NCBI GenBank assembly: GCA_000729835.1
Contig: JFHB01000154.1
Span: 1-64,000, forward strand
Reading direction: 5' to 3'
Length of the DNA stretch: 64,000 nt
Source of the DNA: Atkinsonella hypoxylon
Taxonomy: Eukaryota > Ascomycota > Sordariomycetes > Hypocreales > Clavicipitaceae
Shown here: piece by piece, positions 46,602-57,841 of the stretch
Layout of the letters: the number at the start of each line of letters is the position of its first letter
Numbering within the stretch: position 1 is the first letter of the stretch
The notes under the pieces: model-generated
Told to the model about the DNA's origin: nothing
Databases searched by the model: none
What the model saw: the letters and a program-made list of their open reading frames with translations, nothing else
Program-made: the position numbers and the translations under genes

Positions 46602-49600
46602 TTGATTGTTTTTGTTGTTTTCGATTTTTAACTGTTTTTCGTTGCTTTTCGATTTTTTAAGTGTTTTTGTTGCTTTTATAAGCTAACTAGAAAGCTCTAG
46701 TAACTTAATGAATTGTTAATGCTTTTGAATAGCAAAAGGCTTAGTTAGGCTATTTGCTAGCATCTAATTTGTATTAATATAACTAACCTTAGCTATACCT
46801 TTACGAATCTTTTCCCTAATGTAGTTAAACTTCAAAAGGGTGTGCTTAGTTCTACTATACAACGTTAGGTTGTAAGCAGTAACTATAGCGCCTTAATTAT
46901 TACACCTAATAGGAATAGGAGGGGTTAAAGGCAGCTTTATCTCCTTAAAAAGGCTGTAGAGCCACTCTAATTCCCTAATAGCTTCTAATAATGCATTAGA
47001 TTCTGCTTCTAAGGTAGAAAGGGCAATAGTACTAGCTTTTTTCGATTTCTAGCTAATAGGTCCACTAGCTAGCTTATATAGATAAGTATAGGTTGATTTA
47101 GAAGAGACTTTATTACTAGCAAAATCGCTATTGTAATAACTAAGGAGGGTCTTAAGTACTTCTTTAGAGCTAGAAGCTTTAGAAGAGGACCCTATAGGGT
47201 GTAAACTAGAATGCTTATAAATAATAGCAAAGCTTCTAGTACTACTTAAGTACCTTAAGAGGTGCTTAGAGGCGTTTAGGTGCTCTATATAGAGCTTAGC
47301 TAGAAAGGTTAATAGCCACTAAACGGAAAAAGCAATATTAGCCCTAGTTAGCAACATTAGGTACATTATAGTGCCTATTATGCTCTAATAAAGCTTATAA
47401 TCGGATTTTAAGAGAAGTTTTATAACTAGTTGCTTTAGAATTCCTAGCTAAATAGGGATAGAAGCTAGCTTAGTATCTAGCATTTTAAATCTTTTTAGTG
47501 CTTTAAGGATGTATTAAGATTAGTAGATTTTAATAGACCTTTTAGACCTATTACAGGTGATTTATACACCTAGAAAGAATTCTGCTAGTTCTCTATCTTC
47601 TATTAGATAGGCTTAATTTAGTAGCTTTTTAAGCTTATTAATATATTGTAAATTAGGCCTAATTAGAAGACAGTTATCTACATAAGTAGCAATATATATA
47701 GATGTAGCTGGGTTATAAAAGACTGCTGGGTCTAATATAAGAGGTTTAAATCTATACTTTTGAAGTAATTCTGTTAGAATTTACTGCTATTCTCTAGGAC
47801 TTTGCTTTAAACTATAGAGGGATTTTTCTAGCTTAATTACTTAGTCTTTAGAAGGCCTATAATTATAGCTTTTTAGTAGCTTAGCTACTAATAGCGATGC
47901 TTGCTCTGCAAATTCAACGAATCTATCTAGGATTTCTATATAAATAGCTTCTTTTAGCTTGCTATTTAAAAACGCTCCTATAAAGTTAATTTGCTTAACT
48001 TCTTAGTTATTAAAAGCTGCAAGAGCTAATAATATACGCTAGCTAGGAGGAATACTAGTTGCAGTAAAGGTCTCTAGGTAATCTTAACCTTCTATTTACA
48101 TAAATCTCTTAGCAATAAGGTAGGCCTTATATTTTATAGGATTATTTTCTTTATTCTTTTTTAGCCTATAAATAAGCCTATTCTTTAGAACTCTTTAGCC
48201 CTTAGGTACTTAGTCTTTCCCTATAAATTTAAAGGTTCTAGTAGCTAATAGCTACTTAAATTCGCTATAGGTAGCTTCTATCTAATGCTGCTTAGCAGAG
48301 CTTTTTAGAGCTTGCTTTTACGTATTAGGAAGTTTATCCTTATTACTATTAGAAGTAATAGCTGCTTTAGTCCTTGCCTTAAAGTATAGATCCTTAATTA
48401 AGGAAAATATGTCTCTATCTAAATCTATAGTATTAGCATTAGCTTTAGCTTCTATAGGTTCTATATTAGCCTAAGGGGCTTCTATAGATATAGGGGCTTT
48501 AGGGGCCTCTATAGCTTCTATAGAGTTGCTTAGTAGAAGAGCTTAATCTATAGGTTCTAGTGGATAATTCAGCACATCTAGATAACTAGGATAAGGATAC
48601 TTAAGAGTATAATTATCTTCTAATTGCTGCTAGTTATTGATTTCTCCCTCTAAAGGATTATCCACTATAGAACTAATAGGAACCTTAGGGATACCCTATA
48701 AAATAGAACCTATTTCTTCTATAATTTTAACGAAGCTAGTCTTTATAACAGCTTATTTAGAGGGGATATATATTAGATATATATTAGAACCTAGTGTAGC
48801 TAAAAGTCTACTAGGAATAGTTCTTTTAGCTAGCTTCTGCAACCTAGATCTCTGTTCTAATAGGATTAGAACTTCGCAATAGGAGCCTATAGCTCTAATT
48901 TTAGAAAAATTAGGCTTATAGGTCTTAGAAGGCTCTAAATTAGCTAAATATAGCTGTTTAGAACTTAGTAGTTTAGTACTATTCGCAGTAGTATTAACTA
49001 AATCTACTATAGCAGGAAGGATGTAAGACTATAGATACAGAGGTAATTATAACTACTGTAGGGTAGTACGCAAACGGTCTAGAAGTACCCTTATAGCTCT
49101 CTCTATTAGCCTATTCTGTTTGTAAATATAGAGGCAAGAGGTGCTAAAGCAAATACCCTTAGAAGATAGCTAAGCTTACAACCTAGTATTAATTTCTATA
49201 CTACTATTAAAATAAAGGTGTTTAGGGTAGCAGTTATACTGGTTTTTTAATTCCTTAAAGAAGCCTTTAATATAGCTATAGAGAGTAGAACCCTCTTTAT
49301 TAGCTAGATTAAAAGACCACTTATACCGTGATTTTTTATTAATTAGAAAAAGAACTAGAGGCCTCTTATTGTGCAGTATAGGCTCTATTTTAACGGTATC
49401 TCCCTCTATAATATCTAAACATCTAGGGGGGTTAGGAATAGCATACTTATTAGGTCTTCTAACAGCTTTAGCTTAGTTGCAAGCTAGGCAGTTAAAATCC
49501 TTTTCCTTGATTTTTGTAAAATTAGGAATACCTTTAGTAATAGAAGCAGTCTTCTTTAGTAAAGGGAGTTCTATATGCCTTAATCTAATGTGCTAAGTAG

Positions 49601-51917
49601 CAGCTAATTCTAGGAGCTTCTTATAGGAAGAAGAAGCAGTAATAGAAGAATTACTACTAGAATTATCATTAAAGCTAGCTTCCTGTTGCTCCCTATCTTA
49701 CTAGATCTCTTAAGAACTACAGGCCTTGTTTAAGGGATCTAGACAGCTATTTCCTCCAATATCCAGCAACTTAGGATTTAGACCTTCTAAATCCCTGTTA
49801 TTAGAAGGAATCTAACTAGGAGCCCGTTTAGGAACTAGGGCTAATAGCTCTATAGTATCGTTATTAGTATTATCTTCTTCTTCTTTAAAATCAGATAATT
49901 CCTCGATTTAGCTATATTCCTTAGGATTAAAACTAGGCTGTTAAGGGATTTAAACCTCTATAGGATAACTAGCATTATAACTGCTATTATAACTATTGCT
50001 AGTAAATCCTATATAAGAGAGATTTACGTAGTTTTTACACACTTTAGGGGTCTCTTGCCCCTTAAGCTGTAAGAAGAAACTATGCTTTTTGGGATTTAGA
50101 AGCCTACAGCAGCTTCTATTAGCTAGAAATAGCTAATTTCTAAGGAGAGTGCCCCCTATTAAATAGTGCTTTAGACTACTAATTAGGTTAGTATCTAAAC
50201 CTAGGCAATATAGAGCATCCTTTAGAGCTAAAGGCCTGTATTTAGCTGGATTTATACTAACTAGTACCTAGAATACAGCAGTTCCCTGTCCTTTAGGATA
50301 AATAGAACCTCCTCTAGTAGCAATAGGCGCGGTTTTACCCTTTTTTATAGGCTTAAAAGTCCTAAAAAATGCCTTATTGTTAACTATATAACAGGTAGAA
50401 CCTGTATCGTATAGTAAGGAGTTTTTAATTATTCTATTGGAATAGTTAAAAGAAGGGGTATTATTACTAGTAGTACTAGTATCACTAGTAGTGGATTCTG
50501 TATCTAAATCGTAAGAATTATCACTACTAGAACTGCTAGAATCATCAGATTCTATAGTATCCTAGTTGCTAGTAGATAGGTTATAACAACCTATAGCAAA
50601 AGCAGCTTCTCCATCCTTATTCCTAGAGTTTTTGTTACTTCTTCTTCGGCCCTTCCACTTCTTCTTATTCTTAGAGGCTTTATCTATATCTTTAGAGGCA
50701 TTAGAATTATTAGAATTAGAATCGTTAGAATTCTTCTTCTAATTAGGAGGATTCTTTTCTTAATTAGCCTTATTATTATTAGAACTATTAGAAGCCTTAT
50801 AACTAAGAGCTTTAGATATAGAGGAGCTTTTATCTCTTTGTTCTTCTAATAAATCAGCTATAAGGAACTGTAAATTCAGCATTTTTACAGATAGACCTTG
50901 TGCTCTAGCAGCTCTAATAGAATATCGCTGCCTTTTAGCCCAGCTAGGGAAGGTCTTCTTTAAAGCATCAATATAATAATTTACCTAGTCAATAGGATCG
51001 ATAGCTACACTACAGAGCTGTAATCTAGCTAGTAAATTATTAAATTCAGCATTAAAGGCCTCTAAAGATCCCTTATAGTTCGAAAACGATAAGTTGTAAT
51101 AACTAGCATATAGCGTACCACGTTGTATTTCAGCACTCTACAAATATTGCCTAACTAGAACGTTATAGGCATCTATAGGGGACTTATGCCAGCTTATAGC
51201 AGCTTAAGGTCCAGATTAGCAACTATCTCTTATAATTATAAGGATAATAGCTTGTTTTAAATCTACTAAAGTACTAGCTATACTAGGATTATCAATAAAT
51301 TAAGGGAATCCTAGTGCTCTAAATTAAATAGTTAAAGCTTGCTTCTACTGTTTAAAATTTTTAGGGCCTTTTAGCTTAGCAGCCTCTAGAATCGAGTGGA
51401 CCTTCTTATTTAGCTCTTTTATAGTACCTTCATTAAAAGTAGGCAGAAAAGTAGCACTATTAGAACTAGAAGGTTTAGGGGCTTTAAAAGAGACTTTAGA
51501 AGCTCTTTTAGAAGTAATAGGATCTACTACCTTAGAGGGAGACCCTATTAAGAGATTACCTATAGATGTAATTATAGTATCTAATTTACTTAGTAAATCA
51601 GCTATATTACCTTCATTTTGGCTTTGTTTTGCTTTATTATGCCTAATAAATCTATTTAGGGTCTTTTGTTGCTTATCTATTTAAGCTTTTAGATCAGCTT
51701 GCATATTATAGACTTACACTACTCTTTTAGAAGCTAATCTAGCTTCCTTTAGAGCCTTCTTAGCTGTATAATCTTCTTTATTAAAAGAGGAATCTACTGG
51801 CTAAGGGGGGGACCTTGCTGGACTAGGAAAGCTAGTAGCAGCTGTAGCTAGTGTACTAGAACTACTACCCCGTTTAGGGCTTATGCTCTTTCCCTTGCCT
51901 GTTCCTTTTAGTGCCAT
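46602..51917 (-). pseudogene. Cop6 Gag-Pol relic
   Basis: The span is 5,316 bp (1,772 codons) with ATG intact at 51917-51915. This is the only copy in the window whose protease motif still reads DTG (50408-50400). The RT site is YVDN at 47684-47673. Stops at Gln and Trp codons prevent translation. At the homologous endpoint the codon is CAA, not TAA, showing that the apparent stop there in other copies is secondary. Confidence 0.92.
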
Positions 51918-52863
51918 TTTAAGGGTTTTAATAGCTAATTTAACGCTCTTTATAGCTAATTATAGCCAAATTACAGTGGAAATAGTAGTAAATAACAGTA
52001 ATAACTTCTACTAGATATCAATAGATTGCTCTATTATAGGCCTAGAAGTGCCCTATATCTTCAGAAATTATACTGAGATTTTTCTCTAATTTCTTTTGTA
52101 ACAGGTATAACGGGCTCTAAGGCTGCATTGTATTGCGATCTATATGCGCATACAATTTGTATGGCAGACTAGATTGATAAGCGGTCGTAAGGGGCACAAA
52201 ACACAGTCCTAGCTATTTTTAGCCAAAAAATTCAGGAGATTCTTCTCTAATTAGGTTCCAATAAATCAGTGGAGACCTAGGCACAGCTAATTTAGGGATA
52301 TCTAGCTAATTCCTACTTTAAAATCCTAACTAGTAGGATTACTACACAAATTGATTCTGCAACCGAAAACACAGGAATATCTAACAGCAACAAGAGCTGT
52401 TAGGCGTGCACTACAAATTATAGTATAGCCACTAACAGAGGTGCATAGAGTGCACAATATACAAGATAACAGTACAACAACAAGCGATGCAGTGCAGCGC
52501 TAAGCTTATTTCTTAATAGAAATAATTAATTAGGCAGTGCCTAATAAAACAATTCACAGTGCGAATATAATGTATGTAGATATATATATTTTAATGTTGC
52601 GCAACAATAGAACCTAGCTATTAAGAATAGCTTTAAAAGTGTATATGCACAGGGTGCATAGAACTAGTGCAGGAGGCATAGAGTGGGTAGAATAAAAACA
52701 CCAGTATAGTGGCTAGCAATATGTATACAGTAGGTATTAATAGCTTCCAGCAAGCTACTAATAGCAGCAATAGCTGCTAGCGCAGGTCTTAATATAGCTT
52801 CTAGTAGGTAATATAGTACACAATAGTAGATTTCAGCGGGCTAACAGCTTGCAGATAGGTCTT
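51918..52863 (-). other. Cop6 5' leader
   Basis: Non-coding, collinear with the other leaders. Contains CTAACAGC...GCTGTTAG at 52381-52403. Confidence 0.7.
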
Positions 52864-52877
52864 CTAGGCTTATAACC
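52864..52877 (-). other. Cop6 primer binding site
   Basis: The sense strand reads GGTTATAAGCCTAG, next to the 5' LTR; identical to the Cop4 variant. Confidence 0.55.
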
Positions 52878-53572
52878 TATTGAAAATAATAGGGATTACA
52901 GGACTAGATATCTAAGAGGGTAGTAGTCTCTTAGATTTAGCACCTATAATTACTCCTAGCAATTATCACGTAGTAGAAGCAGCAGCAGCCTAAATCAAGC
53001 TGTAGTATATAGTATAGATTACGTAGAGGCAGTAGATAACTATAATAATAGTAGTATCTTATATTAAAAGCGCTGTAACAAACAAGTAAGGGTAGAATCT
53101 TAAATCTTTCCAGTCCCTTATAGACTCTCTAACTATATTAGCAGGCTGTAGTCGCTAGAAAGGGCTTATAGGCTACTTTATAATTTCCGCAAAAAGATTT
53201 ACTATATAAAAACAAAAAAATCGACTTATAGCTATACAAACGAGACGCTTATATACACAATTTAACAAATTCCACTAATAACAGGCAACCCTTATTAGCA
53301 ACTCTATTTAACAATTATACTATTAGATAGCCCTAATTCTTAGCTTTTAAATAGTATACTTCTTAAATTTCTACTATTGCTAGTTATAGAGAAAATCGCA
53401 GTTAAAGTTAACTATAGGTTAGGCAACTTTGCCTTAGTTAAATCTAGATGTTTACATCTAGTAACAACGATATCTCTACTAAAAATCAACGTAATAAGAC
53501 CTAATAAGGGTTACGTAATAGAGCAACTAGTAGGCATAAAAATAGGCTATATAGGGTAGCTTATTTTTAACA
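52878..53572 (-). repeat. Cop6 5' LTR
   Basis: 695-bp partner of 45715-46409 with the same markers; ends TTTTTAACA, then ATACC. Confidence 0.95.
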
Positions 53573-53577
53573 ATACC
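53573..53577. repeat. Cop6 target site duplication, right
   Basis: ATACC, matching 45710-45714. Confidence 0.88.
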
Positions 53578-56152
53578 TATTCTATCTTTAGTTCTAGTTT
53601 AATAAATAGGTCTTCTCCTTAGCCTAAAGCGTTACTGCTTAAGGCTTAAAAGGTATATCTCTACCTATATAGCCTTAAGTGTTAAAGCTAAGTAGCTACT
53701 AAAGTATACGCTTAGTCTATTTAGTTTACTATACTGTTCTATTTAATTCTTTCCCTAAATTTATAGGCTTTATAGTTTAAGTAAAGGTTTAAAGAGAGAA
53801 TTACTGCCTTTATCTTAGCTAAAGCCTATAGAGTAGCTTTATAGGCTTTAAGAACTCTATATAAGTAAGTAAGCTGTTCTTTAATAATAGCTTTAGCTAT
53901 ACTATATAGTTTCTCTCTGCTTTAGGTTAAAGTATAGTATATACTTACTCTATAGGCAACTGTATTCTAAATAACTTATATATATATTAGTTAGGCTTCC
54001 TTAAACTAGTATCTTTACATTAAGGCTGCTAGTGCAGTAAGAGTAAGCTACTACTGCTTTAGCTTTACCTTAACCTTAGCTAGATAGGCTTTCTATTATA
54101 GTTTTTTAGAGATTTATACACTAAGGAACCTTACTAACTATATAGGCTAAATTATTATAGTGCTAAGCTAAACTAGTATTATATTTACTCTATAGCCTTT
54201 AGTAAAGTATAAAAGCTTACTCTTTACTAAATTAAATTAGAGGCTAAACTCTTTTAACTATTTCTTATAAATTACTTAAGTGCGCTTAAGCTGCCCCTAG
54301 GTCTTTACTGTACTTCTTCTATATATAATAATATTAATATTATTAAAGAACTTTAGTGTAATAGTAGTATTTACTTCTTTAAGTTTTTTATATAGAGGTG
54401 TAATATATAGTAAGAAAAGGATAGAGAAAATAAAGAACCTCTATAGTACCTCTATAGATATAGCTAGCTTCTCTATAGTTTCTTTAGTAAAGTAGAAGTA
54501 TATTAACCTTAAGGTAGTAAAGCTATAGACCTAGGCTGCTATTTAGCTTAAGAGTTCTGCTTAAACTAGTATATAAACTAATTTAGTATAGCTAACTATA
54601 TTAAAGGCTGTAGAGATATTTAGCTATAATAGTAAAGTAGTTCTACTATAGTGCTAAGCTATATAAATAACCTCTATAAGTATGCTAAGAGCTACTTTAG
54701 TAAACCTATCTACTCTATTGCCTATCTAGAGCTCTAATAAAAGCAATCCCTCCTTAGTAGTATAGGTAAGCTACTATACTACTACTGCTTTTAGTACTTT
54801 CTCTATAACATTAAGTAAAGAGATAGGCCTTTACCCTTCTGCCTTTTAGAGGTTTTCTAAGAGCTTTCTAGGCTTCTTAAGTACTATAACTTTTGCTTTT
54901 TAGAAGAAAGCTAAGTAGTAGCTAAGCTAGCAGCTAGTATTAAGTAGGTATATTAAGGTCTTCCTTATAGGCAGCCTATAGGCTTTTAGGAAGCTAGCTA
55001 GTAGCTTATTATCTTTTAGTGCCTTCTAGCTTACTATATTGTATAGTATATCCTTTATATTATCTTCTGTAAAGTAGTCCTTTAGTAGAAATAGAGCAGC
55101 ATTAAGGTAGAGAAATTATAGGTCTAAGATATTAGTTAAATTAGCCTTAAACTCTAAAAAGAATCTCTTAGTAAAGGCAGTAGCCTTCTCTATATATATT
55201 ATAGCTATAACTATAGTGCTATTTACTGTATAAACTAGCGTTAGTACCTAGCTAGTTTCTAGAGAGAGGCTGCTATATAACTTAGCCTATCTTTTAAGGC
55301 TCTAAAGGTTGCTATAGTAGGATTTAGCTCTATTAACAGTATTTCTTTAGGCTTTTCTCTATTTCTCTCTTATAACTTAGTCTTAAGACACTGCTGCTTT
55401 AGTAGTAAGCTGCTAGTTATTATTAGTTCTATTAGTGTACTATTGTTTTAGAGCTATATTAGCTTCTCTTTTTACTTTATAAGCTTACTAGTTCTACTAT
55501 AGCAGCTGTCTAGAGGCGCTTTAGAGCTTCTTTAGGGCTATAATATTTATAATTGCTTAGAGTTAGTCTATTAGCTACTATATATAGGCGTTAATTTTAG
55601 CGTAGGTCTATATAGGTACTATAGCGTAACTAGCTTAAAGGTAGTTATTAGCTTTAGCTTAAACAATATCCTTATCTATAAAGAACTATAAGCGTATTAC
55701 TAGTCTATTATCTCTAGGGCCTAGGTTTAACTTAACTTTAACTATCTATAGTATATAGTTAAAGCTAGCTAAAGAGGCTAAGCTAATATATTTAATCTTT
55801 AAGTTATAGGTTGCTTAAGTGTAGTTTATTATACTATTTCTCTTTCTTTATACTCTTTAGGTAACTTTACCTTAAGGTATAGTAAAGCTAAGCTACTACT
55901 ATATTATAAACGTAAGTATAGCGTTATAGCTTAGTAACGTTCTATTTACCTTATTCTATATTAAGTAGTGCTAGTTAAAGTTACCTATAAAGATACTCTA
56001 GATTCTAGGGTAGGCTAAGCTAAGGTTAGTAAGGGGGGTAGCCTAATCTCTCTTATATAGCAGTAAGTAAATAGAGTAAATCTTAGTGCCTCTTAATTAA
56101 ATATTACACTAGTTTATTCTATTCTAAGCTGCCTACTTCTTAGAACTATACT
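53578..56152 (-). pseudogene. LINE ORF2 relic: endonuclease and reverse transcriptase
   Basis: Non-LTR retrotransposon protein of Tad/I-like type. In one frame on the minus strand: part of an APE-type endonuclease with GNFN at 55985-55974 (GDFN usual) and GPRDNRLV further on; an RT with RPISLLNVIEKVL (about 54840-54800); a VSYTKLVYIL region; and FNN at 54347-54339, where F-DD is expected. The post-RT region runs to 53578. The endonuclease N-terminus is missing because Gyp3 begins at 56153. Assignment to a clade needs a phylogeny. Confidence 0.82.
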
Positions 56153-56474
56153 TATTATAGACTTAAGCCTTAAGCTTAGGTCTTTTAGTAGAGAGAGAAT
56201 AGTAGAAGAGGGATAGAGATCTATATAGGTAAAGGGATAGAAGTAAGCTGCATTTATCTAAGAGTTACCTAGACTTTATTAGGCCTTAGAGAGAGAACCT
56301 TAGCTATAAAGTATATACTAAAAGGGGCTTCTAAGGGGATAAACCTACCTTTAAATATATAGTATAAAGATATAGAGAGGCTTCTAGTTCCTTCTTTTTT
56401 CTCCTTTTCTCTTTATAATTATAGTTCTTATTATAAACGCTAGTTAGTAGTAGCTACTAAGTTAGTCTATTATA
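56153..56474 (+). repeat. Gyp3 5' LTR
   Basis: Aligns with 44263-44584. Where the solo LTR has GCAGCAGCCACTAGG this copy has GTAGTAGCTACTAAG, with nearly all changes C to T or G to A. The TA start may be a mutated TG. Confidence 0.7.
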
Positions 56475-56582
56475 TACTATAATTATTCTATAGATAGAAC
56501 ACTAGCAAGAATAATGTTATTTAGTTATAGCAATAAGGGCCTAGTTAGCTAGCCTAAGCACTCTTTTAACCTCTATAGAGAG

Positions 56583-57800
56583 GTAGGGGAAAATACAGTA
56601 AAAATTAGCTAAGAAGCAGTAGAAATTGTAGTACTTTATAAATTAGTTAAGAGCTAATCTTTATAGATAAAGGAACTATAACGCTTTATAATAGACTATA
56701 TATAGAAAGAGAAGCAGCTTTAAGCTGCAGTAAGCTAGTAGCTAAAGGAACCTAAATAGAAGCCTCTATCTATAGTAAACTCTTATAATAGAAATAAATA
56801 GAGCTTTTAGGCCTAGTAAATAGTAATTACCTAAAAGCTCTAGGCTAATAGTGCCTTTATAGGTATAATATAGAACTAATAGTACTATTTATACTAAAGC
56901 TTATTACCTAAGGTTTAGTAAAAAGTAGCTGCCTATTATAAGGTAGGTAAAGTAAGGGAATATAATATATAGAGGTTCCTTAATTACTTAAAATTAGTCT
57001 TTATAGATTCTTATTAGTAGAACTAAGCTTTAATTAAGCTTAATTAGCTTTAATAAAGTAATAATAAGTAGTTTATAGAATTCTATATTTATTTTAAGGA
57101 GAAAATTACACTAGTAGAAGGGGCTAACTAGAATAATAGCGTAAAGTTAGCTAAGTTATAAATAGCACTTAATAAGAAAATAAAGGATTATAGTATAAGA
57201 AGAGATATTCTCTATTATAACTATCTTTAGGCAGTAGAGCACTACTATAGTATTACGCTAAACCTTAAGTTATATTATATTAAGGAATAATACTAGCTAA
57301 AATATAGCTTTAGCTCTAAAGAGCTCTAAAATAGTAACACTAAGATAACTAAAGTTAACGCTATAGAAACCTAATAAAGATAGAAAAAGAGCGCAAAGAA
57401 ATCTAGAGTAAAATAACTAAATAAGGATACTTTATAAGTAAAGTAAGTATTTAAGGCTAAACTTAAAAAACGCTACTAAAAGAGGTAATACCTTTAGTGT
57501 AGATTATTTTAACACTATATTTAAGGATATAAATAGTAACTAGCAGAATATAAGCTAGAGTTAACTAGTGTATAAGTAGCAGTAATAAATAATATATAGA
57601 AGAAAAACTCTAATAAGTTAGAAAAAGGCTTACCTTTAGCCTTAAGCTTAGTATAAAGGTAAAGGTAATATAAATAATATAATAACTCTTACTTAATAGG
57701 CAGCTAGAAGAAGAATATAGAGAGATAACTAAGAAAATAGATATATTACTATTCTTTATCTCTATACTCTTTAACTAACTATTGTTCTATAATATATAGA
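56583..57800 (+). pseudogene. Gyp3 Gag relic
   Basis: The frame is open apart from TAA/TAG. Lysine- and glutamine-rich, with a capsid-like middle (around 57072-57300, YIYFKEKITLVEGAN) and a zinc-knuckle remnant at 57489-57530 (Y-L-stop-C-R-L-F-stop-H, then GY), fitting a decayed CCHC. The start codon is not identifiable. The end is approximate. Confidence 0.68.
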
Positions 57801-57841
57801 TAAATAGTAGATATAACTACTTTACTATAATAAGTAAGAGT

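Larger units (their letters stand above)
45715..53572 (-). mobile_element. Cop6: complete copia element (7,858 bp) inside the LINE
   Basis: Two 695-bp LTRs, leader and full-length Gag-Pol relic, flanked by ATACC. It lies in the same orientation as the LINE it interrupts. The LTR haplotype is AGATATCT, ATAATAATAG, short tail. Confidence 0.96.

Noticed and set aside
22614..52403. Apparent compensatory changes in a leader stem: CTAATAGC/GCTATTAG in Cop3, CTAACAGC/GCTGTTAG in Cop6
   Set aside because: Both changes are CpA to TpA on one strand or the other, so RIP alone produces them in a palindrome. They are not evidence of selection for structure.
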